DNA of 64,000 nt from Acidobacteriaceae bacterium KBS 89. GTDB taxonomy: Bacteria; Acidobacteriota; Terriglobia; Terriglobales; Acidobacteriaceae. Positions 42,535 to 52,503 of the stretch are shown piece after piece. Both the position numbers and the translations under genes were made by a program. The stretch spans positions 186,001-250,000 of the forward strand of contig KB906755.1 in NCBI GenBank assembly GCA_000381605.1, given 5' to 3'. The stretch's first letter is position 1, and every line of letters starts with the position of its first letter. Below the pieces are notes generated by a model. It made no database searches, was not told the origin of the DNA, and worked only from the letters and a program-made list of their open reading frames with translations.

Positions 42535-45500
42535 TTAGTCTTCCAACTCAATGGTCTTTGGCTTGTGCTTCGCATGGACCAGGCTGAAGAATGTCGGTAC
42601 AAAAAACAATGTGGATAGCGTCGCCAGTAATAATCCACCGATCACAGCTCGTCCAAGTGGCGCGTTCTGCTCGCCGCCCTCGCCCAGGCCAAGCGCCATT
42701 GGCACCATGCCGATGATCATTGCCAGCGCCGTCATCAAGACTGGCCGAAAGCGAGTAAATCCGGCCGCGAGCGCAGCCTCGGTTGAACTCACGGCAGCTT
42801 CCATCTGCTCTTTGGCGAAGCTCACGACCAGAATGCTGTTCGCTGTGGCCACGCCCATACACATAATCGATCCGGTCAATGCAGGAACACTAAGCGTTGT
42901 GTGGGTGAGGAAGAGGAACCATACGATTCCCGCCAAGGCAGCGGGCAGGGCAGCGATGATAATGAAAGGGTCCATCCAAGATTGAAAGTTGACAACGATC
43001 AGCAGATAGACGAGCACAATCGAAAAGACCAGGCCACCCAGTAAGCCAATGAAGGAGGCATTCATGGTCTGTACCTGACCGCGAACAATCACTCGTGTTC
43101 CCCGTGGCAGGTCTTTCTTTGTCTCGGCTAAAATTCTGTCGATGTCTCTAGATACACCACCCAGATCACGCCCCTGAACAGATCCGTAGATATCCAGCAC
43201 CGACTGGACGTTGTAGTGTGACACAGTGGCTGATTCCTGACCATGACGAATCGAAGCAAGGCTGTTGAGTATTTGTGGCGTGGTGCCCGCGGCACTAGTG
43301 ATCGGAAGATTACCCAGGCCCTGCAACGTGTCGGTTTGATACTGCGGCGTTTGTGTGGCGACGTTATAGCTCACGCCATTCTTAGGGTTCAGCCAGAAAG
43401 TCGGCGCTGTTTGAAAGCTACCGCTCAAAGCGACCAGAAGATTATTCGCGACGTCGCGCGCAGTGTAGCCGGCCAACTGCGACTTGGTCCGGTCGATATC
43501 GACCTGCAGTTTTGGAGCGTTGAATGCCTGCTGAATTCTCAAGTCCGTTGTGCCGGGGATGTATTTAATCTGATTCAAAAGCTTGTCGGCGTATAACCGA
43601 TTTCCTTCGATATTCTGACCAACAATTTGAATGTCGACTGGCGCTGGAAGACCGAAGTTTAAAATCTGGCTGACGATATCGGCCGGCAAAAAGTAGAACG
43701 TAACACCAGGGAACTCTTTCGACAGTCTTGCCCGGAGCGCATGAACATACTCTTCCGTCGGTTTGTGTTTCTCTGCAAGAGATACCTGAATGTCTGCGTC
43801 TGCCGGTCCAATTGCGGCCGAGTTACTGTACGAGAGATTAATGCCTGAGTAGGGAAGCCCGATATTGTCCAGGATGTTCGTCAACTCGCTCTTCGGAATC
43901 TCCCCTCGGATGCTGTTTTCGACCAGATCGCATAGCCGCGCTGTCTCTTCGATTCGGGTGCCTGTCTGCGCGCGGACGTGGAGCTTGAACTGTCCACTGT
44001 CGACGGCAGGAAAGAAGTCCTGCCCAAGCCATGGAAATAGCGCGAACGACGCAAGACACGCCGCGAAGAAAGAGATCGTGAAGACGATCGGATGCGCCAC
44101 CGTTTTCTTGAGCAGGTTGTGATATCCAGCCCTTAGCTTTTCAAAGCTGTATTCGAAGACGAGTTGAAGACGCACGAAAGGATTGCGGCTCTTCTTCTTG
44201 TTCTCCTCTGCATTTTCGTCGTGTACTTTCAACAAATACTTCGCCATCGTCGGGACGATGGTTCGTGAAAGGAGGTAGGAAGCTAGCATGGCGAAGACGA
44301 CTGCCTCCGCAAGTGGGACGAAGAGGTACCTGGCGACGCCGCTGAGGAAGAACATTGGCACAAAAACTATACAGATACTCAACGTGGAGACAAACGCCGG
44401 CACCGCAATTTGGGCCGCCCCATCCAGAATGGCCTGCTCGATCTCCTTGCCTTCTTCCAGGTTGCGGTTGATGTTTTCTATCTCGACCGTCGCATCATCG
44501 ACGAGGATACCAACGGCCAGCGCCAGGCCACCTAGTGTCATGATGTTGATCGTTTCGCCCAGCGCGCTGAGTGTAATGATCGAGCAGAGAATCGACAGAG
44601 GTATCGATACTGCAATAATGATGGTGCTTCGCCAGCTTCCCAGAAAGATCAGGATCATGATGGCGGTCAGGCACGCAGCAATGATCGCTTCGCGCACTAC
44701 GCCATTGATTGACGCCCGGACAAAGATAGATTGATCACCGATTAGTGTGACCCGCAGTGATTCAGGTAGTGTTGCAGCGACCTGTGGAAGCAGATCGCGG
44801 ATGCCTTTCACTATATCCAGCGTCGAAGTGTTCCCTGATTTCAACACCGTCATGAGCGATCCCCGCTGTCCATCCGAACGGACGATATTAGTCTGGGGCG
44901 GGAAGCCATCGCGCACATGCGCGACATCACGAACAAAAATTGGAGTGCCGTTAATTACTTTGATCGGCGCGTTGTTCAGTTCGTCGACTCTGTCAGGACT
45001 GCCGTTGACCTCGACGTTGTACTCAAACTGGCCCATCTTGGTCGTGCCCGAAGGCAGGATCAGGTTTTGATTGCCGATTGCGTTCGTTACATCCGATGGT
45101 GCCAATCCCTTAGCTTGCAAAGCCTGTGTGTCCAGGTCCACCTGTACCTGACGCTGTTTGCCGCCATAAGAGTAGGGAATCGCGGTGCCTTCTACTGTGA
45201 TCAATTGTGGGCGAAGGAAGTTCTGTCCGAGATCATTCAGTTCCTGTTCGGAGAGCCCCGGTCCCGACAGTGCCAACTGAAGAATTGGGACGCTGGACGC
45301 GTTGTATGCAATCACGAGTGGCGGGGTTGTGCCTTGGGGAAGCTGGCGCAATTGGGTCTGGGAGACAGCTGTAACCTGGGCGATTGCCGTCCCGATGTCC
45401 ACATGCGGCTGAAAGAAGATTTTTACGACAGCGATGCCGTTCAGCGATTGTGACTCAACATGCTCAATATTGTTGACCGTTGTGCTAAGCGTGCGTTCCG

Positions 45501-45699
45501 TGATGGTCACGATTCTGCCTGCCATCTGGTCAGCGGAGAGGCCAGCGTACTGCCACACAATACTAACGACGGGAATATCGATGTTGGGAAAGATGTCCGT
45601 CGGGGTGCGCAGGATTGTCACAGGGCCCATGATCAAAAGCAGAATGGACAAGACGACGAACGTGTACGGGCGCCGCAGCGCTAGACGAACAATCCACAT
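42535..45699 (-). CDS. RND family efflux permease (AcrB/MexF-like, HAE-type)
   Basis: 1054 residues, full length for a HAE-type RND transporter with 12 helices. N-terminal MWIVRLALRRPYTFVVLSI, the TM4 proton-relay region GILVDDATVEIENI with the Asp pair, and the GxxxGxxMxALG-like segment near the end are present. It is the first gene of the pump operon (permease, adaptor, channel, GntR). Likely substrates are hydrophobic drugs or solvents; the family does not fix this. The 496-bp region upstream holds two inverted repeats. Confidence 0.95.
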   Translation of the reverse strand: MWIVRLALRRPYTFVVLSILLLIMGPVTILRTPTDIFPNIDIPVVSIVWQYAGLSADQMAGRIVTITERTLSTTVNNIEHVESQSLNGIAVVKIFFQPHVDIGTAIAQVTAVSQTQLRQLPQGTTPPLVIAYNASSVPILQLALSGPGLSEQELNDLGQNFLRPQLITVEGTAIPYSYGGKQRQVQVDLDTQALQAKGLAPSDVTNAIGNQNLILPSGTTKMGQFEYNVEVNGSPDRVDELNNAPIKVINGTPIFVRDVAHVRDGFPPQTNIVRSDGQRGSLMTVLKSGNTSTLDIVKGIRDLLPQVAATLPESLRVTLIGDQSIFVRASINGVVREAIIAACLTAIMILIFLGSWRSTIIIAVSIPLSILCSIITLSALGETINIMTLGGLALAVGILVDDATVEIENINRNLEEGKEIEQAILDGAAQIAVPAFVSTLSICIVFVPMFFLSGVARYLFVPLAEAVVFAMLASYLLSRTIVPTMAKYLLKVHDENAEENKKKSRNPFVRLQLVFEYSFEKLRAGYHNLLKKTVAHPIVFTISFFAACLASFALFPWLGQDFFPAVDSGQFKLHVRAQTGTRIEETARLCDLVENSIRGEIPKSELTNILDNIGLPYSGINLSYSNSAAIGPADADIQVSLAEKHKPTEEYVHALRARLSKEFPGVTFYFLPADIVSQILNFGLPAPVDIQIVGQNIEGNRLYADKLLNQIKYIPGTTDLRIQQAFNAPKLQVDIDRTKSQLAGYTARDVANNLLVALSGSFQTAPTFWLNPKNGVSYNVATQTPQYQTDTLQGLGNLPITSAAGTTPQILNSLASIRHGQESATVSHYNVQSVLDIYGSVQGRDLGGVSRDIDRILAETKKDLPRGTRVIVRGQVQTMNASFIGLLGGLVFSIVLVYLLIVVNFQSWMDPFIIIAALPAALAGIVWFLFLTHTTLSVPALTGSIMCMGVATANSILVVSFAKEQMEAAVSSTEAALAAGFTRFRPVLMTALAMIIGMVPMALGLGEGGEQNAPLGRAVIGGLLLATLSTLFFVPTFFSLVHAKHKPKTIELED

Positions 45700-45817
45700 G
45701 AGGTTTCCGTTGCGATCACACGAACCCGCTGATCGACTTGTAAGCGTCTCGCAGATAAGGTGTTATTGCCATTCTGCAAATACCCAAGCTTAGAAACAGG
45801 GCAAAGCACCCTCATCG

Positions 45818-45837
45818 CCAGCAGGCCACCCTGCTGG
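45818..45837. repeat. 8-bp perfect GC-rich hairpin
   Basis: CCAGCAGG (45818-45825), loop CCAC, CCTGCTGG (45830-45837), 119 bp upstream of the RND permease start. Only five bases separate it from the palindrome at 45843. It could be part of the same control region or a 5'-leader structure. Confidence 0.5.
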
Positions 45838-45842
45838 TGCGT

Positions 45843-45863
45843 GATTATCGATTATCGATAATC
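45843..45863. promoter_or_regulatory. 21-bp perfect palindrome, candidate GntR operator
   Basis: GATTATCGA-TTA-TCGATAATC, with every base of the 9-bp arms paired. It lies 144 bp upstream of the RND permease start. Odd-length symmetric AT-rich sites of this form suit dimeric GntR/FCD regulators, and such a regulator ends this operon. The link is inferred from position. Confidence 0.55.
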
Positions 45864-46025
45864 TTCAATTTCATTTAGACGCTCGATCCCGTCTTCAGGA
45901 TTCGTAGATTCGAATAATTTATGCCGCATTAACCTGTGCTCTTCCTCGGATGGACGGCACAAGTCCTTGTCATCGCGGAGGCATAAATAGACTACTGACA
46001 GATTTCTGGCCAATACCGGATTCAC
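45852..46025 (-). CDS. Doubtful 57-residue open frame
   Basis: GTG start at 46025; the product has a charged composition (LCLRDDKDLCRPSEEEHRLM...) that looks protein-like. There is no ribosome site, its 3' end runs through the palindrome at 45843, and no family is recognised. It may be a decayed gene remnant or chance. Confidence 0.2.
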   Translation of the reverse strand: MNPVLARNLSVVYLCLRDDKDLCRPSEEEHRLMRHKLFESTNPEDGIERLNEIEDYR

Positions 46026-46195
46026 GGTCGCAAATCTAAAGATGTTGCGAACGCCACCGCAACTGAGGCGTTTTGATCGTTGATGGGCACAGTTGCATCT
46101 TGGAGAGTAAGAATGCGACCGAGAATTACTTCGTCGAAGCCAAGAACGTTGCATCTTACTTTTGACAGGCCTTAACTTCTTGCTCGGAGAAATAC

Positions 46196-46366
46196 ATGTC
46201 ATTTGGGATTTATGCGGTTGGATATTTGATTTTGATTGCGGGTGTGGCATACCTTGCCCATCTGGTGCATATTCCGCAACACTACATTCTAGCGATTGCC
46301 TTGATCATGCTCGGGATTGGAGTCATCACCGGAGTACAGACCACGCGACATAAAGATCCTAGTTAA
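46196..46366 (+). CDS. 56-residue two-helix membrane protein
   Basis: ATG at 46196 with CTCGGAGAAATAC just upstream. MSFGIYAVGYLILIAGVAYL and a second helix ILAIALIMLGIGVITG are joined by a His-rich loop (AHLVHIPQHY); the tail is TTRHKDPS. Length, composition and ribosome site make it a convincing small gene. I do not know a function; similar short two-helix proteins are common in acidobacterial genomes. It is 496 bp from the divergent RND operon. Confidence 0.65.
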   Translation: MSFGIYAVGYLILIAGVAYLAHLVHIPQHYILAIALIMLGIGVITGVQTTRHKDPS

Positions 46367-47138
46367 CATCTGGGCGAACCGGGAAGCCAGCCAAGTTGGA
46401 GGTTCGGACGTCGCGAAAACGTGTTGACGATCTCTGCCGCGGATAGCGAGGGCCTGGGTGGAATGACGGCGTAAAGGATTGAGCAAATTTGAGGATGGTT
46501 ATGAAGTGGCGGTCAGAGTCGGCTCGCAGGAATCCGATCTTCGCCCCTTCAACACTGAGCCGTTCGAGAAGCCGCGGGTAAAAGGCCAACATGTTTAGGG
46601 AATTTGCTCTTTTTCTCTCTCCAAAAGTATCCGTGGTATATTCTTGCGGTCCTGCCATCGATTGCTGGGTGGAAGGTAAGGACAATCGGATCAGGTTTGT
46701 AGTCCCGGGATTGCGAAGGAAATTGGACCCACCTCCTTTGAGAAAGCGTCCGTTCCCTCCCAAAACACCGACATAAATTTGGGTTGAAAAAGAAATCGAT
46801 CTTTGGGTGGAGAAACACCTTGACAAGATCAGATTTGATTTAGTAGGCTTCGGGGCGATCAACTAAGGGATAGATTTTTTCTTTGAGAAACGATCTCGTT
46901 TTTTTGTAGCTACGTCTGTTGGTAAAGACATTCATACCGACGCGACCTGAATTGTTCGACCATCACTTTTGGCTCAGTTGCTAATTTTGTTGTCTTTAGG
47001 TACTGCGAGAAAACGTTTACAAGTCGCAGGCTCATATGCCGGGAATGAAGATGGAAAGTGCCTAATATCAATCCTTAGGACCGTAAAGGCGACTTCAGGG
47101 CTTTCCTCAAAGCGTTAGTCAAATTCGGAGGCTGTATT
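46367..47138. other. Long upstream region of the TonB-dependent receptor
   Basis: 772 bp with no gene I can support. Minus-strand frames of 60-167 codons exist but have low-complexity or arginine-rich translations and no ribosome sites. The last 130 bp carry a small palindrome (47011-47018) that may control the receptor. Confidence 0.4.
47011..47018. promoter_or_regulatory. LacI-type operator-like palindrome
   Basis: AAACGTTT within GAGAAAACGTTTACAAG, a CG-centred palindrome of the kind bound by LacI-family regulators; CTGCGA and TCGCAG flank it at 47003 and 47024. It is 121 bp upstream of the receptor start. Only 8 bp are strictly symmetric, so this is tentative. Confidence 0.28.
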
Positions 47139-50100
47139 ATGCATCGCTCACAGTTTGCAATGACAGTTATGTTGGTCGTGGTTCTGTTACTCGTGCCATG
47201 TGCGTTTGCTCAAGAAAACGCAACTATCACGGGAACGGTGATGGATTCCACCAACGCAGCGGTTCCGAACGCAGAAATCACCCTAACGAACACTGCGACC
47301 AGTCAGGAACGAAAGACAACATCGAACAACGAAGGAATCTTTCATTTCGCCAACGTAGGAATCGGGAAATTCACGCTGAGCACGGCGGCAAAGGGGTTTC
47401 AGAAATACACCAAGACCGACATCGTGGTGAACACCGCTCAAAACCTGAAGGAAGATGTCATCCTGACGGTTGGCAGTGAAGCACAGACGGTCACCGTCGA
47501 GGCTGATGCTCTGGTACTCCAGTCGGAAACCAACGAGATCAGCAATCTGATCAGCGGTGCTCAGGTAACCCAACTGGCTACCAATGGCCGCAACGTGGTC
47601 TCACTAGCAGCCTTGGGCATGGGCGTGTCCAACAACTTGCCATCCTTTGGTGGTGTGAATGCCCTAACCTCCGCCAACGGCATCAGCTTTAACGGAACCC
47701 GCGTAACTCACAACATCTATCTGTTGGATGGAGGCGAACTGAACGATCGCGGCTGCGGCGGATGTTTCAGTTCATTACCCTCAGTCGATTCGCTCGCCCA
47801 ATTCCAGACTCTCGGCAGCAACTACGGACCTGATTACGGCATCGGCTCAGGCGGAACTATTCTCATGGTTCTCAAATCCGGCACCCATAGTTTTCATGGT
47901 GGTCTGTGGGAGTTCAATAGGAACACGGCCTACAACGCCAACAACTATTTCAACAACCTCGCGGGGCGGCCGCGTTCGAAGTTTCAACTGAACATCTTCG
48001 GCGGTAACATTGGGGGCCCAGTCTGGATCCCTCACGTATACAACGACTCGCGCACGAGGACGTTCTTCTTTGTGAACGAAGAATGGCGGAAACTCATTCA
48101 AGGAAGTGCGCCTGCGATTAGAAATACAATCGCACTCAATAATTTTCCTGTAGCTGGACAAGATCTGGCATACTCCTATCCATCCAACGGAGTAGCCCCA
48201 ATTGTTCCGGTCACCACTGACCCCGCCAAATTGGCTATCTATGCCGCCCGCGGCTTGACGCCTAACCAACCTTTCCCGGGTCCTCCGAATTCGAACATCG
48301 TCACAATTCCTCGCCAACTAATCGACCCGAATGCTGTCCTCGAATTGAATGCGGGTACCTTCCCACATCCGAATTTTGGTTCCAGCCAATACATCTCGTC
48401 CATCCCCCAGCCAACCGATGTCCGTGAAGACGTCGTGCGCATAGATCACGCCATCAACAGCAAACTACAGTTGATGGGACACTACCTGCATGATGGGGTC
48501 ACTCAGTCGTATTATCCGCCGTTGTGGGGCAATAGCTCGTATCCAACCGTGGGTACGGCCATGCAGAATCCCTCCTGGTCGGCGACTATCAAACTCACAC
48601 AGACGCTTTCCCCGAGTTTGCTTAACGAGACTGCCTTCCTTTACAGCGGCAACACGATCCACCTAAGCCCCATAGGTATTTCGGCTCAACCAACCGGGTG
48701 GTCCGCCACTACCTTTTTCCCAGCTGGCAACAACTTTGGCAGCCGCATGCCTGAGATCCAACTCGGCGCTCCCTACAGTACAACCTGGAGTTCGAGCTAT
48801 TTCCCCTGGAAGAACTCCTTTGAAGGCTATGAGACTCGGGACGATCTGTCATGGAACAAGGGAGTGCACCAGTTCAAATTCGGCTTCAGCTGGCTGCACG
48901 CTCCCAAGAACCAGCAACTGCAGGCCAACACTCAGGGCACCGCGGTCTTCAACAACAACACGTTTTCAAAGGATTCATATATTAATTTTCTATTGGGCGA
49001 CGCGGCCTCTTTTACCCAACTGCAGTATCTCAATGGCAAACATTGGGTGCAGAACAACTATAGCTTCTACGCCCTTGACAACTATCACATCATTCCCCGA
49101 CTGACTCTCAACCTCGGTATTCGCTTCGACGGGTTGCCGCACACCTTTGAGCGATTCAACCAATTTGCGAACTTCGTTCCGTCGAGCTACAACACGGCGC
49201 TGGCTTATCCTCTCAATCCAGACGGTACCCTCAACCCCGCTTCGCTTACGCAGTTCAATGGCTCACCGTTCTATCTCAATGGCATCCGGGAGGCCGGTGT
49301 TGGGGGCTTCCCACGAGGTGTGGTCCAGAACTACTACTACACTTGGCAACCAAGAGTCGGCTTCGCTTACAACCTCCCCGGAAAGGGAGCTACTGTACTC
49401 AGGGGCGGCTTTGGAATGTTCTATGAACGTGTCCAGGGCAACGACGTTTACAACGCGGCTCTGAATCCGCCCTTTGCGTTCCAACCTTCCGCCAATAACG
49501 TTTATTTCTCTAATCCCAACACGAGTGCCTTGACCGGACTTACAACGACACAGGCCTTTCCGTCCACATTGACTAACATTCAATACAACTACAGACCACC
49601 AGGGACCGCGCAGTTCAGCCTGGGCCTTCAGCGGCAGCTCGCCCCTTCGGTTATCGGGGTAATCCAGTACGTTGGCTCTTTAGGTTGGACCCAGAATAAT
49701 GGCCGGGGAATCAATACTCTACCCCTTAGTCATATCGACCCTGCCGACCCAACCAAGAATCCCTACTTCGACAGGCAGGGTGTTGCCGGACAGTTGAAGG
49801 ACAGCACGGGTAAAGCTATACCCGCGTTCAACGCGAACCTCTATCGGCAATATCCCGGCTTTAGTGGCATCACACAGGAGGAGAACGAAACCAATTTCAG
49901 CTACAACTCTCTCCAGGTTGGCATACGTATGGAGAACAAGCATGGGCTTACTTTCCAGGTGGCCTACACCTACTCGCATGAGATCGATCAGGTGGCCAAT
50001 GATCTGAATGCGGTCTCAAACCCATTCAATCTGGCATATGACCGTGCGTCGGGAGCGTTCGACCGACGTCAGATCTTCAACGTCAATTACATCTACGAGT

Positions 50101-50606
50101 TCCCATTCTTCCTTAAGAGCGGCAACGCCCTCGAGAAGATCGTGCTAGGAGGTTGGGAGATCTCCGGGGTGACGGTTGCGCAATCGGGAGCTCCGCAGTC
50201 GATTAACTACAATGGCGCTGACACTCTTGGCCTAGGTGGTGGTACTTCCAACCGTCCGGACAAGGTGGCTCCTATTGCATATCCCAAAACGCAGACCGCG
50301 TGGTTTGCGAAGGCCTCTTTTGCAGCGCCACTGGCTCCCTGGGCTGGCGGTACAAACCAAGGCTTTGGAAATGCGGGAAGAGACCAAGTCATTCTGCCGG
50401 GACTCTTCAACTGGAACATGTCACTCTTCAAGAATTTCTCATTCACAGAACAGGTCAAGTTCCAATTTCGACTGGAGACCTTTAATACCTTCAACCACAC
50501 GGAATTTAGCGCTATAGACAATGGCTTCAACGACGGGAACTTCGGCCAGGTGACCGGCGCCTACGATCCTCGTACGCTACAGCTTGGCGGTAAGCTCTCG
50601 TTCTAA
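47139..50606 (+). CDS. TonB-dependent outer-membrane receptor, Oar/CarboxypepD_reg type
   Basis: 1155 residues. A signal peptide (about 1-25, ending PCAFAQEN) is followed by a CarboxypepD_reg beta domain (about 26-110: ATITGTVMDSTNAAVPNAEI), a plug (about 115-260, with VTQLATNGRNVVSLAALG) and a long beta-barrel ending RTLQLGGKLSF with terminal Phe. This large class is abundant in acidobacteria and takes up glycans or other large nutrients. The CRTAC1, TPR and GH3 genes downstream fit a polymer-use locus. GGAGG precedes the ATG. A typical TonB box is not obvious. Confidence 0.92.
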   Translation: MHRSQFAMTVMLVVVLLLVPCAFAQENATITGTVMDSTNAAVPNAEITLTNTATSQERKTTSNNEGIFHFANVGIGKFTLSTAAKGFQKYTKTDIVVNTAQNLKEDVILTVGSEAQTVTVEADALVLQSETNEISNLISGAQVTQLATNGRNVVSLAALGMGVSNNLPSFGGVNALTSANGISFNGTRVTHNIYLLDGGELNDRGCGGCFSSLPSVDSLAQFQTLGSNYGPDYGIGSGGTILMVLKSGTHSFHGGLWEFNRNTAYNANNYFNNLAGRPRSKFQLNIFGGNIGGPVWIPHVYNDSRTRTFFFVNEEWRKLIQGSAPAIRNTIALNNFPVAGQDLAYSYPSNGVAPIVPVTTDPAKLAIYAARGLTPNQPFPGPPNSNIVTIPRQLIDPNAVLELNAGTFPHPNFGSSQYISSIPQPTDVREDVVRIDHAINSKLQLMGHYLHDGVTQSYYPPLWGNSSYPTVGTAMQNPSWSATIKLTQTLSPSLLNETAFLYSGNTIHLSPIGISAQPTGWSATTFFPAGNNFGSRMPEIQLGAPYSTTWSSSYFPWKNSFEGYETRDDLSWNKGVHQFKFGFSWLHAPKNQQLQANTQGTAVFNNNTFSKDSYINFLLGDAASFTQLQYLNGKHWVQNNYSFYALDNYHIIPRLTLNLGIRFDGLPHTFERFNQFANFVPSSYNTALAYPLNPDGTLNPASLTQFNGSPFYLNGIREAGVGGFPRGVVQNYYYTWQPRVGFAYNLPGKGATVLRGGFGMFYERVQGNDVYNAALNPPFAFQPSANNVYFSNPNTSALTGLTTTQAFPSTLTNIQYNYRPPGTAQFSLGLQRQLAPSVIGVIQYVGSLGWTQNNGRGINTLPLSHIDPADPTKNPYFDRQGVAGQLKDSTGKAIPAFNANLYRQYPGFSGITQEENETNFSYNSLQVGIRMENKHGLTFQVAYTYSHEIDQVANDLNAVSNPFNLAYDRASGAFDRRQIFNVNYIYEFPFFLKSGNALEKIVLGGWEISGVTVAQSGAPQSINYNGADTLGLGGGTSNRPDKVAPIAYPKTQTAWFAKASFAAPLAPWAGGTNQGFGNAGRDQVILPGLFNWNMSLFKNFSFTEQVKFQFRLETFNTFNHTEFSAIDNGFNDGNFGQVTGAYDPRTLQLGGKLSF

Positions 50607-50626
50607 CTTGAACCTCTGTACTGGAG

Positions 50627-50659
50627 GGGCGCCCGGCTTCAATGCCGCGGCGCCCTTTT
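50627..50659 (+). terminator. Rho-independent terminator of the TonB-dependent receptor
   Basis: GGGCGCC-CGGC, loop TTCAAT, GCCG-C-GGCGCCC: an 11-bp GC-rich stem with one bulged C, followed by TTTT. It sits 21 bp after the receptor stop and just before the end of the convergent CRTAC1 gene. Confidence 0.85.
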
Positions 50660-50661
50660 CA

Positions 50662-52461
50662 TTATTTGGTATTCGACGGACCTTGATTAAATGGACTCTT
50701 GATGCCTTGCAAAGGGGACTTGACGAGACCCTGGCCCTCCTTGATCGTTACCAACTGATTGTGCTCGATGCCAGGGAAGCGCTCGACCAGACCGTTGGTC
50801 CAATGAACTTCAAGATCGGCTCGCGTACTCTCTCCTAGACCGAAATGGAGTCGGCGATCATTCACTGAATAGAAGCTGGACTGCCCCATAACGGCTTGGC
50901 CCTGAACTTTGCCACCGTATTTTGCGATTACCCTTGACCCGATAGCGCTTCGGTTCGACTTCGTCCCGACAAGGAATACCTTGAGCCAGTTCAGATTGCC
51001 CTTGAGATCGTTTCGAAGCAGGGAAGGGGGTTCGTTTAAGTTGATGACAACCATATCGACGTCGCCGTCGTTATCGAAGTCACCGAACGCGCAGCCTCGA
51101 CTGCAGTGTGCCGCAGAAATTCCCGGTCCAGCCTCTTCGATTAATTCTTCGAACTTACCATTGCCTAGATTGCGGAAGATGAACCGTGGTGTCTTCAATG
51201 GGTATTCTCGAAACTCCTCTTCGACCTCCGGATAGACGGATCCAGTGACGACTGCCAGGTCTGGCCAACCATTGTTATCGAAGTCGGCAAATCCGGTCCC
51301 CCAGCAGATGTAGCGGGTTTCGACCCCGAAGCCGGCAGGGACTGTGACGTCCGTGAAGTTTCCGGCTCCGTCGTTGCGATATAACACATTAGTGTCGTCT
51401 GAAAAATGGGTTTTGAAAATATCGAGATTGCCGTCCAGATTGTAGTCGCCGACCGCCACGCCCATGCCGGCCTGTTCAGCTCCATCTGCGCTGAAGGCTA
51501 TGCCGCGTTCGGCTCCCTCCTCTGCAAAAGTAGAATTATGCGCGTTTCGCAAAAAGAGACTTGGCGTCGAATCCGATGCAACATAGATGTCTGTCCAGCC
51601 GTCGTTGCTGAAGTCAGCCGCTACAGTGGTCATAGAGTAAGTGCGCTGGGCCTTTGCGACCCCGGTTTCCTGGGAGGCGTCCCGGAACGTTCCGTCGCCT
51701 TGATTCCGATAGAGGTAGTTGCGCGGCATAGGCAAGCCCCGCGGACCGCAGTTGACTGGAACACCTTTGAAGTTGCAGAACGGGTTTGCTCCAGGCTTTG
51801 GCAATCTATCGAGATGCAGGTCGACATAGTTGGCGACGAAAAGATCCAAGTGCCCGTCGCGATCATAGTCGAGAAAAGTACAGCCCGATCCCCAACGAGT
51901 GTTGCCTTCATAATTCAGCCCTGCCTGTTGAGTGACATCGGTAAATGTGCCATTTCCATTGTTGCGGTACAGTACGTTCTGACCGTAATAGGTTACGAAA
52001 ATATCCTCAAAACCGTCGTTGTTGTAGTCTCCGACGGTTACCCCGCTGGCCCATCCGGAGCGAATAAGCCCGGCTTTCTCGGTCACATCGATGAACGTTC
52101 CGTCTCGATTATTCTTGTAAAGGCGATTGCTTGAATCTGGGACTGGATCATCCATGCGCGTACCACACAAAACAAAGATATCCAGCCATCCGTCGTTGTC
52201 ATAATCCAGGAACGCGACACCGCAACCTACCGTCTCAACAATATAGTTTTTGTGCTTGAGTCCGCCATAGACGACCGGGAAGGTCAGTCCTGCCTGGGCA
52301 GCCACGTCCGTGAAGTGGGCGAGGAACGGAATGCCGGATGGTTTACCTCTGGGCAAGGGCTTTAGATTTCGTGTCGACACCCCTTGGGCTAGAGCCATCG
52401 TCGAAGCGGTAGTCATCCATACAAAATCCCGGCGCGAGATGTGAGTTTTCGGTTGGCTCAT
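50662..52461 (-). CDS. CRTAC1-like secreted FG-GAP/ASPIC-UnbV repeat protein
   Basis: 599 residues. A twin-arginine-type leader (Arg10-Arg11 in ISRRDFVWMTT) suggests Tat export. Repeats of the form DYDNDGWLDIFV, DYNNDGFEDIFV and DFSNDGWTDIYV are FG-GAP/VCBS calcium-binding propeller blades, about seven in number. The C-terminal ASPIC-UnbV domain (about 500-575) contains IGSRV and LHFGLGES. Such proteins are common beside TonB-dependent receptors and TPR proteins in acidobacteria; their role is unknown, possibly binding or modifying polymers. Confidence 0.88.
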   Translation of the reverse strand: MSQPKTHISRRDFVWMTTASTMALAQGVSTRNLKPLPRGKPSGIPFLAHFTDVAAQAGLTFPVVYGGLKHKNYIVETVGCGVAFLDYDNDGWLDIFVLCGTRMDDPVPDSSNRLYKNNRDGTFIDVTEKAGLIRSGWASGVTVGDYNNDGFEDIFVTYYGQNVLYRNNGNGTFTDVTQQAGLNYEGNTRWGSGCTFLDYDRDGHLDLFVANYVDLHLDRLPKPGANPFCNFKGVPVNCGPRGLPMPRNYLYRNQGDGTFRDASQETGVAKAQRTYSMTTVAADFSNDGWTDIYVASDSTPSLFLRNAHNSTFAEEGAERGIAFSADGAEQAGMGVAVGDYNLDGNLDIFKTHFSDDTNVLYRNDGAGNFTDVTVPAGFGVETRYICWGTGFADFDNNGWPDLAVVTGSVYPEVEEEFREYPLKTPRFIFRNLGNGKFEELIEEAGPGISAAHCSRGCAFGDFDNDGDVDMVVINLNEPPSLLRNDLKGNLNWLKVFLVGTKSNRSAIGSRVIAKYGGKVQGQAVMGQSSFYSVNDRRLHFGLGESTRADLEVHWTNGLVERFPGIEHNQLVTIKEGQGLVKSPLQGIKSPFNQGPSNTK

Positions 52462-52503
52462 TGTTGATTAAGGCCCTCTTGTCTCTCGTGCAGCCATGGT
52501 TCT

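Larger units (their letters stand above)
45700..46195. other. Upstream region of the RND operon
   Basis: 496 bp between the divergent RND operon and the small 46196 gene. It holds a GC-rich hairpin at 45818-45837, a perfect palindrome at 45843-45863 and a weak minus-strand open frame (45852-46025). No terminator with a T-run or RNA gene is visible. Confidence 0.5.

Noticed and set aside
46359..46862. 167-codon minus-strand open frame in the gap before the TonB-dependent receptor
   Set aside because: No ribosome site, no recognisable family and a basic, low-complexity translation. Coding cannot be supported.
51406..52134. 242-codon plus-strand open frame
   Set aside because: Antisense to the FG-GAP repeats of the CRTAC1-like gene; the repeat DxDxDG codons explain the open frame.
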